From Candidatus Methanophagales archaeon (GTDB lineage Archaea; Halobacteriota; Syntropharchaeia; Alkanophagales; Methanospirareceae): 40,045 nucleotides of DNA. Shown here in pieces: positions 34,931 to 40,045 of the stretch (the first letter of the stretch is position 1; every line of letters starts with the position of its first letter). The notes beneath the pieces were generated by a model. That model saw only the letters and a program-made list of their open reading frames with translations. It did not search any database and had not been told where the DNA came from. The stretch is taken from positions 1 through 40,045 of the forward strand of contig JAUWND010000005.1 of the NCBI GenBank assembly GCA_030612835.1, in the 5' to 3' direction. A program made the position numbers and the translations under genes.

Positions 34931-35254
34931 TCACTTAATCGCGACACCAACTGCACGTTTTATCAATAAGCCTATTTCGTCAATAGCATCCACCATCGGC
35001 CCTTTCTTATCGGGCACTTCAATGATAACCGGGATCACACCACTTTTCTTCGCATTTATCGCCCTTATCTTCTCTTTGTTCCGAGCTACGGCGGCAATCC
35101 TTTCGCTTATAATTACAACAGCAACCTCATCTCGTACCAATTTATCTAACACACGAGTAACATCCTCATTGTCCGTGGAACATTCATGCACTTCCGTTAC
35201 TCCCGCAAGCCGGAAACCACTTGCAGTCTCAGAGTCACCAATTACTGCAATCAT
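34931..35254 (-). CDS. atpF: A-type ATP synthase subunit F
   Basis: 107 residues. Part of the central rotor shaft of the archaeal A1AO ATP synthase, binding subunit D. MIAVIGDSETASGFRLAGV at the N-terminus, an acidic turn and VVIISERIAAVARN, then GVIPVIIEVPDKKGP, are family-typical. It overlaps the stop of subunit E by four bases. It is the last gene of an H-E-F cluster; the usual neighbours C (before) and A, B, D (after) are not here. Confidence 0.9.
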   Translation of the reverse strand: MIAVIGDSETASGFRLAGVTEVHECSTDNEDVTRVLDKLVRDEVAVVIISERIAAVARNKEKIRAINAKKSGVIPVIIEVPDKKGPMVDAIDEIGLLIKRAVGVAIK

Positions 35255-35910
35255 TTTTCTGTAAAGAGCGTTTTCATTATATCTTCCCTTATACTGGCAG
35301 AGTATCGAGTCATACGCTGTTCAAAAGTATTATTCACCTCTATTTTACCTTCTTTTCCTCGCACTATGACTCCACCTGCGGACTTTATCCTTTCACTGGA
35401 TAGCGATAAGTTTACAGGTACAGTCATATCCTGGCTTAGTTCAGTAGATACTTTCTTAAGTATAGATTTGTCTATGTAAGACACATCCTCCTCGCAAATC
35501 AGTGCTTCCAATTCATTGTCTGTGCCACCACCAGCAATTAGACTTATTGAAGCGTCCTTTATCAAACCAGCCATGATATCAGAATACGAAACACCTTTGA
35601 AACCTTCTTCTTTTACTTTCTTTATCCTTTTCATTGTTTCCTCTAACGCCTTCTTTGTCATCTCCTCCTCTGCATTCCATTTAAGCTTCCTTGCATTCAA
35701 TCGCGCGGCTCTAACCATCCGCTCTTTCTCCTCCAGACCTCTCGCTTCCTCAGCCACACTAAAATCCTTTTTTCGATCTTCTATCTCTTCTCTCGCTTCA
35801 CTAATCAGCTCACTCGCCTTCGCATCAGCTTCGCTCACTATCTTATCGCGCTCAGCATTTGCTTCGTCTTTTATCCGCCCCTCTATCTCATTCACACCCA
35901 AGCGAATCAC
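35251..35910 (-). CDS. atpE: A-type ATP synthase subunit E
   Basis: 219 residues; peripheral-stalk subunit forming a heterodimer with H. A long N-terminal helix (about 1-90, rich in Glu/Lys/Ala) leads into a globular alpha/beta C-terminal part (SYSDIMAGLIKDASISLIAG, GGVIVRGKEGKIEVNNTFEQ), typical of the V-type E subunit. It overlaps H by four bases upstream and F by four bases downstream, so the three are tightly coupled. Confidence 0.88.
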   Translation of the reverse strand: MIRLGVNEIEGRIKDEANAERDKIVSEADAKASELISEAREEIEDRKKDFSVAEEARGLEEKERMVRAARLNARKLKWNAEEEMTKKALEETMKRIKKVKEEGFKGVSYSDIMAGLIKDASISLIAGGGTDNELEALICEEDVSYIDKSILKKVSTELSQDMTVPVNLSLSSERIKSAGGVIVRGKEGKIEVNNTFEQRMTRYSASIREDIMKTLFTEK

Positions 35911-36224
35911 CCCAACCCCAATATTTTTTCTAACACTATGTTTGCCGTGTTCTCGATATTAGATTCAGCAATAGATCTCAACTTATCCGCCTCGGCCTTC
36001 GCATTTTCCATTAGCTCTTTCTCTTCCTCTCCGCCTTCCTTCGCATACTTAGCGGCAACCTCAAAGGCGACGTTCTTCTCATCCACACGTGCTGCCTCTT
36101 TTTGCCGCTTTACTTCTTCCTCTGCCGTCCTTGCTATCTCTACAGCACGCTCTTTGGCCGCTTCTATCTGCTTCTGACCTGCCTCTTCCCTTTCTCTTAT
36201 AAACCTTAATGCTTCTACTGCCAT
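35907..36224 (-). CDS. atpH: A-type ATP synthase subunit H
   Basis: 105 residues, almost entirely helical and charged (AAKERAVEIARTAEEEVKRQ, NAKAEADKLRSIAESNIENT), as expected of the small peripheral-stalk partner of subunit E. It is the first gene of the H-E-F group. The promoter must lie in the AT-rich 136 bases shared with the divergent isomerase gene. Confidence 0.83.
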   Translation of the reverse strand: MAVEALRFIREREEAGQKQIEAAKERAVEIARTAEEEVKRQKEAARVDEKNVAFEVAAKYAKEGGEEEKELMENAKAEADKLRSIAESNIENTANIVLEKILGLG

Positions 36225-36328
36225 TGTATATTCTTCTATAAGATGATGACTGTATTATAGCTTTTTAAATGTTTCATTTATATTTATTTATCCTTTTTAA
36301 AAGATAGTTAAACTCGTTCTTTCTATTC

Positions 36329-36337
36329 TATATAAGA
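36329..36337 (+). promoter_or_regulatory. TATA box of the isomerase-like gene
   Basis: CTATATAAG lies about 24 bases before the ATG at 36361, which implies a nearly leaderless transcript. Confidence 0.45.
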
Positions 36338-36360
36338 ATACTAAAAAAGTTAGGTTAATT

Positions 36361-37152
36361 ATGATACCGAAAATAAGTTTCTCCTCGGTAGATGCGACCA
36401 GTAACCCCGTGGAGTGGATGTATAGATTAGAAGATGCAGGCTTTCAGGGCTGGGAGATTGTGGGCGAAGGCCCGCAGAAAGTGGAAGGCAAATTTAAAGA
36501 GCGGGTGAGGGAGCTAAGCGAAACGACAAATCTCACCCTTTCATTACATTCCCCGCTCTCGGATATTAACATAGCAAGTGTAAACGAGCGGATGAGGGAA
36601 GAGAGCATAAGGCAGATAAAAGAGTGCATAGATGCGGCATACGAGTTCATTGCAGATATATGCGTAGTACATCCCGGTCTTTTCTCGCCATTGACCGTGC
36701 AGATGCCGGAAAAGGCGTTCCAGAAAGCGATTGCAAGTCTAACAACAATATGTGATTTTGCTGCGGAACGTGGGTTGCGAATAGCATTAGAGAATCTAAC
36801 ATCGGCGAAAATGCTTATGGGTCGGGATTCGGAAGAACTCAATCGAATAGTGCGCGGTGTGAATGCGGATAATCTTGGACTCTGTCTTGACGTGGCGCAT
36901 GCAAATACGACAAAGACGCTAGACGAATTTTTAAATAAGAAGACGACGGCTGTAGAGATAATACACATGCATGCAAGCGACAACTTTGGCGCTGATGACC
37001 TGCATTTGCCATTGGGCGAGGGCAACCTGGATTGTAAGAAGGTGTTTGCAGGGATTAAGGACTATGAATATCGCGGGTTAATTGTGCTGGAATTGTATAC
37101 CTTAGAGGGCGGGACAGAGAGCTTAGCACTCATACAAAAGCTCTTAACATGA
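36361..37152 (+). CDS. Xylose-isomerase-like TIM-barrel protein
   Basis: 263 residues. The pattern of strands FSSVDATSNPVEWMYRLEDA, LTLSLHSPLSDINIAS, ICVVHPGLFSP, RIALENL, LGLCLDVAHAN, IIHMHASDNFGADD and LIVLELYT is that of the sugar-phosphate isomerase/endonuclease IV superfamily. Metal-binding residues are likely in HSP, HPG, ENL (Glu), DVAHAN and HMHASD. Family members act on sugars, AP sites or inositols; the precise substrate is not clear. The gene lies between the ATP synthase genes and atwA with no obvious partner. Confidence 0.8.
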   Translation: MIPKISFSSVDATSNPVEWMYRLEDAGFQGWEIVGEGPQKVEGKFKERVRELSETTNLTLSLHSPLSDINIASVNERMREESIRQIKECIDAAYEFIADICVVHPGLFSPLTVQMPEKAFQKAIASLTTICDFAAERGLRIALENLTSAKMLMGRDSEELNRIVRGVNADNLGLCLDVAHANTTKTLDEFLNKKTTAVEIIHMHASDNFGADDLHLPLGEGNLDCKKVFAGIKDYEYRGLIVLELYTLEGGTESLALIQKLLT

Positions 37153-37310
37153 TGTCGAATTGAATAGTGATGTCGCAACGGTAATAGCAAGTATTATTAT
37201 TGCAGTGCGTGCTCAACCCTTTTGGTTTTTAGCCATTAATTAGATAAAATATTTATGATTCATAGTTATAGTATGTCAATATATCAGGAGATAAGAAAGA
37301 GGCGATAAAA

Positions 37311-39029
37311 ATGAGTGCAATATTGCGTGTTCATGGGCTTTGTAAGCGGTACGAATTGTCAAAGATAGATAGAGATCTGGTAGCGCTGGATGATGTATCT
37401 TTTAAGTTAGAAAAAGGCGAGACGCTAGGGGTAATCGGAATGAGTGGGGCAGGTAAGACGACTTTGCTTCGTATGCTTCGCGGTTATGAACGGTTTGATG
37501 AAGGTGTAATAGAGATGGATGGCATTAAGGTGACACCCGATTCATCTTGGTCTGAGTACAGGAAGCTTAGAGAAAAGACGGCTTTTCATCTTCAGCGCTC
37601 TTTTGCACTTTATAATGTTTCCGTGATAGACAATGTAATAAAACGGCTGAGGGCGAAGCAAACGGGTTTTGAAGATGTGCCGACGTTTGATGACGAATAC
37701 GATGAGTTAAAGGAAGAGGCTTTTAAAATTCTCGACCTTGTTGGATTACGAGACAAATGGAATCATCTATACACGATTTTGAGCGGTGGCGACAAACAAC
37801 GGGTTTTGCTCGCGCGGCAACTAGCAAAAGAGCCTGCCATATTGCTCCTTGATGAACCCGGCACGATGTCCGACCCTCTAACGAGGAAATATCTGCTTGA
37901 GTCTGTAAGACGGGTGAAAGATAAAACAGATCTATCCATTTTACTCGTCTCTCACATGCCAGAAGTGCATGAATATCTTTGCGATCGGTTGCTCATGATG
38001 GATAAAGGTAAGATAGTAGAAGACGGAGAAACGAAAAGCGTGATTGATAAGTTCTTAATCCCTCTTGAGCCCGTAAAGCCGTTAGCGCCAATAAAGGATG
38101 TGCATGACACGATGATCTGGATTGACGGTGTCTGGAAGAAATATGACCTGGTCACATACCATACATTGATGCGAACGATAGAAATGCAAGATATTAATGT
38201 CCGGATTCCGAGAGGCAACATAGTGGGGATAGTTGGTCCTTCTGCAATGGGGAAGACGGTTTTAATGCGCTTATTAGGCGGTTTTGAGAGGCCCGATAGA
38301 GGACATATCCTGATCAGGATAGGAACTGTAGACTTTGCTAATATTAGCGAGTATGGTAGTAGATCGATAGAAGCGAGGAGCAAATTAGGCATTATTCATC
38401 AGGAGTTTGCACTTCCACCTTACCAGCTCGTTCAAGACCTCTTTGCGCGACGGATAGGGTTGAAGAAGTTCGAGATGGTGAAACATGCGATGGAAAGGGC
38501 GGAGGAATTTGGTATTAGTGACGTCACACTGGATGTTCTTTTACGACTTGCTGATTTGCCGGAGGAAGAGGCTAAGGGTAGACTCCGGGAGATAGATCTT
38601 GATATAGGGCTATTGAATGAACTGTTCCCAATATATCCGGCGACCGAAGCATTTAATGCGGCTAAGCCATACCTAAAAGCAGTGAACCTGCCTGAGGAGA
38701 TATTCAGTCGTTACATTTCGGAGACGAGTATAGGCGAGGAGATAAGGCTCGCAATTGCTTCTCTTATGGCCTCAAACTGTGAAATTCTACTATTAGATGA
38801 GCCTTTTGGTGACATAGACCCTGTTTCGTTGCGTATGGTAACGAATTCATTGAAAGATTTGAATCGTGAGTTCGGTACAACTATGTTGGTTGTGAGTCAT
38901 CAGCTAGACGTGATTCGAGAGCTTGCGCACGAAGCGATACTAATAGATGAGGGAAGACTTGTGTTGCGTGGAGATCCGGATGAGGTGTGTGATACATTCC
39001 TGGCGCAGAAGTTTAAAGAGCTGGAATAA
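37311..39029 (+). CDS. atwA: Methyl-coenzyme M reductase activation component A2 (tandem ABC ATPase)
   Basis: 572 residues with two fused ABC nucleotide-binding domains and no membrane part. Component A2 works in the ATP-dependent reductive activation of methyl-coenzyme M reductase, in which the nickel of F430 is brought to Ni(I). Domain 1: Walker A GMSGAGKTT (43-51), signature LSGGDKQRV (157-165), Walker B ILLLDEPGT (177-185). Domain 2: Walker A GPSAMGKTV (309-317), a degenerate signature TSIGEEIRL (472-480) and Walker B ILLLDEPFG (492-500). Ribosome-binding-like AGGCGAT precedes the ATG. The tRNA-Glu gene follows by 19 bases. Confidence 0.92.
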   Translation: MSAILRVHGLCKRYELSKIDRDLVALDDVSFKLEKGETLGVIGMSGAGKTTLLRMLRGYERFDEGVIEMDGIKVTPDSSWSEYRKLREKTAFHLQRSFALYNVSVIDNVIKRLRAKQTGFEDVPTFDDEYDELKEEAFKILDLVGLRDKWNHLYTILSGGDKQRVLLARQLAKEPAILLLDEPGTMSDPLTRKYLLESVRRVKDKTDLSILLVSHMPEVHEYLCDRLLMMDKGKIVEDGETKSVIDKFLIPLEPVKPLAPIKDVHDTMIWIDGVWKKYDLVTYHTLMRTIEMQDINVRIPRGNIVGIVGPSAMGKTVLMRLLGGFERPDRGHILIRIGTVDFANISEYGSRSIEARSKLGIIHQEFALPPYQLVQDLFARRIGLKKFEMVKHAMERAEEFGISDVTLDVLLRLADLPEEEAKGRLREIDLDIGLLNELFPIYPATEAFNAAKPYLKAVNLPEEIFSRYISETSIGEEIRLAIASLMASNCEILLLDEPFGDIDPVSLRMVTNSLKDLNREFGTTMLVVSHQLDVIRELAHEAILIDEGRLVLRGDPDEVCDTFLAQKFKELE

Positions 39030-39048
39030 ATAAAGAATGGTTTGTTTT

Positions 39049-39123
39049 GCTCCGCTGGTGTAGTTCGGCCAAGCATGCGGGCCTCTCGAGCCCACGACCG
39101 GGGTTCAAATCCCCGGCGGAGCA
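39049..39123 (+). tRNA. tRNA-Glu (anticodon CTC)
   Basis: 75 bases. The acceptor stem GCTCCGC / GCGGAGC pairs fully, discriminator A at 39123, CCA not encoded. The anticodon loop CTCTCGA (39083-39089) gives CTC, reading GAG codons. T-arm is CGGGG-TTCAAAT-CCCCG. The top pair of the anticodon stem is C27 (39078) opposite A43 (39094), a mismatch, whereas I would expect a C-G pair there. A TATA-like AATAAATA sits about 16-24 bases upstream, overlapping the end of atwA. Confidence 0.95.
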
Positions 39124-39361
39124 TTGCTTTATCGTGATTTAAACCCTTCTCCAGCTTTTTCAAATTCCCCAATGTATCACACCCTATGTTAACATTAGAA
39201 TCACTGGCTATAAGAGCGTCAATTGATTGAATAGGGGATATAAAAAGAGTTATCCCATCAGCGATGCACATCTACCTCATTTTCGCTTCCCTTTTTAAGA
39301 ACATATGCAGTTCCTTTGAAATCCAAATAAACTTTTTATAGTTAACATAGAAAGAAATGGA
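39124..39361. other. 238-base gap after the tRNA, no gene
   Basis: Nothing convincing on either strand. Near its end a TATA-like CTTTTTATAG (about 39331-39340) precedes the frameshifted gene at 39362. No clear tRNA-end repeat that would mark an attachment site was found inside the window. Confidence 0.45.
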
Positions 39362-39801
39362 ATGATAGAGAACTACAAAATTAGAAATAGAAAAAAAGAA
39401 CGTATAACAAGAAGTTCTATGAATTCTCTAAAAAGCCTCCAGAAGGAAAAGGCCTGGTTGAGTTCAGCAAAAGAGGAAGGTCATTTTGCTACTGGCTGTC
39501 TCAATGGGGCGAAATTGCCTTTGCGGAAAAGTTTAAGGTTCCTTCTGACCGGGCAATAAATGAACTTGGCGGCGGCGGTAAATTATCAAGAGCAATTGCT
39601 TTGGAAGTAATCAAAGAATGGCTTGAACCTAGGGGATACCAAGTAAGCAAAGAAGACGAAGTAGAGACTGATTTAACTAAGAGCCATAGAGGTTATACCG
39701 ACCTAATCGCTGAAAAAGGCGATGAAGTTTTGAGGATAGAAATCGAACACCGCTCCTCTAAAGAGCAAATCTATGGGGTCAAAATAAGGTTGGATTTTTA
39801 G
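39362..39801 (+). pseudogene. Possible nuclease-like gene with a frameshift at an A7 run
   Basis: The ATG at 39362 opens a frame reading MIENYKIRNRKK; the downstream protein-like frame (RTYNKKFYEFSKK, then KRGRSFCYWLSQWGEIAFAE, AIALEVIKEWLEPRGYQV, ending GVKIRLDF) is one base back. They would join across A7 at 39391-39397, giving 146 residues. The motif RGYTDLIAEKGDEVLRIEIE resembles a PD-(D/E)XK-like Asp...Glu-x-Glu nuclease core, but this is weak. The missing base may be a real mutation, a sequencing error or a slippage site. Confidence 0.45.
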
Positions 39802-39879
39802 GTTACTAAAATCCACCCACCGCATCGCATTCTACCTCTACGTGTTGAATCGGGGGTTTCTCACTAAAAAGCGATAGTG

Positions 39880-39909
39880 ATATATAGTAGTGGAACGTTA
39901 CACCACAAT
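39880..39909 (+). promoter_or_regulatory. Imperfect palindrome before the transposase start
   Basis: GTAGTGGAACGTTACACCAC (about 39888-39907) is an inverted repeat with 8 of 10 pairs matching, centred on AACGTT, directly before the transposase ATG. It could be a binding site for the transposase near the element end, or part of its promoter (preceded by GATATATAG). Confidence 0.35.
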
Positions 39910-40045
39910 ATGAGCTACATACGAAAAATTATTCGGCGTAATAAAAGCGGCAAAATCAAGGTCTATTACGCCGAGGTAGAATCTGTCCGAGTTGGTGGAA
40001 AAGTTATCCAGCGGCACATCCGATCTTTGGGTACTAACCCGTCTT
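39910..40045 (+). CDS. IS1634-like transposase, N-terminal part (cut by window edge)
   Basis: 45 residues before the right edge. MSYIRKIIRRNKSGKIKVYY followed by VESVRVGGKVIQRHIRSLG matches the typical N-terminus of IS1634-family transposases. The same orientation and family as the C-terminal fragment at the left edge. Whether it is intact depends on sequence beyond the window. Confidence 0.7.
   Translation, partial: MSYIRKIIRRNKSGKIKVYYAEVESVRVGGKVIQRHIRSLGTNPS

Noticed and set aside
38900-39271. Minus-strand frame across the atwA end and the tRNA gene
   Set aside because: It is antisense to two well-supported genes, and its product matches nothing I recognise.

Overview
The window looks like chromosome from an archaeon of the methanogen / anaerobic alkane-oxidiser type. 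Diagnostic genes are a formylmethanofuran dehydrogenase operon (fwdDBAC), the F430-biosynthesis gene cfbD, the methyl-coenzyme M reductase activation ATPase (component A2, atwA), archaeal tRNA wyosine synthase (taw1), phosphomevalonate dehydratase small subunit, Sec61-beta, prefoldin alpha, archaeal-type TyrRS and A-type ATP synthase subunits. Promoters look archaeal (TATA boxes 20-30 bases before starts, several very short leaders). The mixture fits ANME-1/Syntrophoarchaeia or a related methanogen lineage, but I cannot fix the genus from sequence alone.

Layout. 1-700: tail of an IS1634-like transposase. 759-5817 (minus): two secreted proteins, an AttH/CrtC-like lipocalin-fold protein and a very repetitive beta-helix protein fused to an esterase. 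6337-9509 (minus): moaC, Sec61-beta, valS. 9628-11725 (plus): trmO, a small membrane coiled-coil protein, an ACT-domain regulator and a broken nicotinate phosphoribosyltransferase. 11838-14469 (minus): an unknown protein, ftsY, prefoldin alpha. 14510-15842 (plus): phosphomevalonate dehydratase small subunit and taw1. 15880-18968: moaB, an antitoxin-like gene, an OB-fold protein and cfbD. 19000-27400: an accessory region that is largely a graveyard of defence and toxin-antitoxin genes (vapBC, a restriction-methylase relic, abiE with a gutted toxin, a DUF1828-type protein, a group II intron tail, an intact HD-STAND-HEAT NTPase, a VapB relic, a PBECR-like/DUF2283 pair and a decayed unknown gene). 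27436-31630 (minus): fwdDBAC. 31793-34892 (plus): tyrS and topA. 34931-36224 (minus): ATP synthase subunits H, E and F. 36361-39123 (plus): a TIM-barrel isomerase-like protein, atwA and tRNA-Glu(CTC). 39362-40045: a frameshifted nuclease-like gene and the head of a second IS1634-like transposase.

How the genes work together. Fwd catalyses CO2/formylmethanofuran interconversion and needs a molybdenum or tungsten pterin cofactor, for which moaC and moaB are in the window. CfbD and AtwA serve methyl-coenzyme M reductase, through its F430 cofactor and its ATP-dependent activation. FtsY, Sec61-beta and prefoldin handle protein targeting and folding, which suits the large exported proteins at the left end. 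I saw no CRISPR array, no rRNA and one tRNA. The strongest candidate for a poorly described system is the HD-STAND-HEAT protein with its palindromic promoter. The clearest evolutionary signals are the decayed defence island, the split ATP synthase operon and the mobile elements at both window edges.
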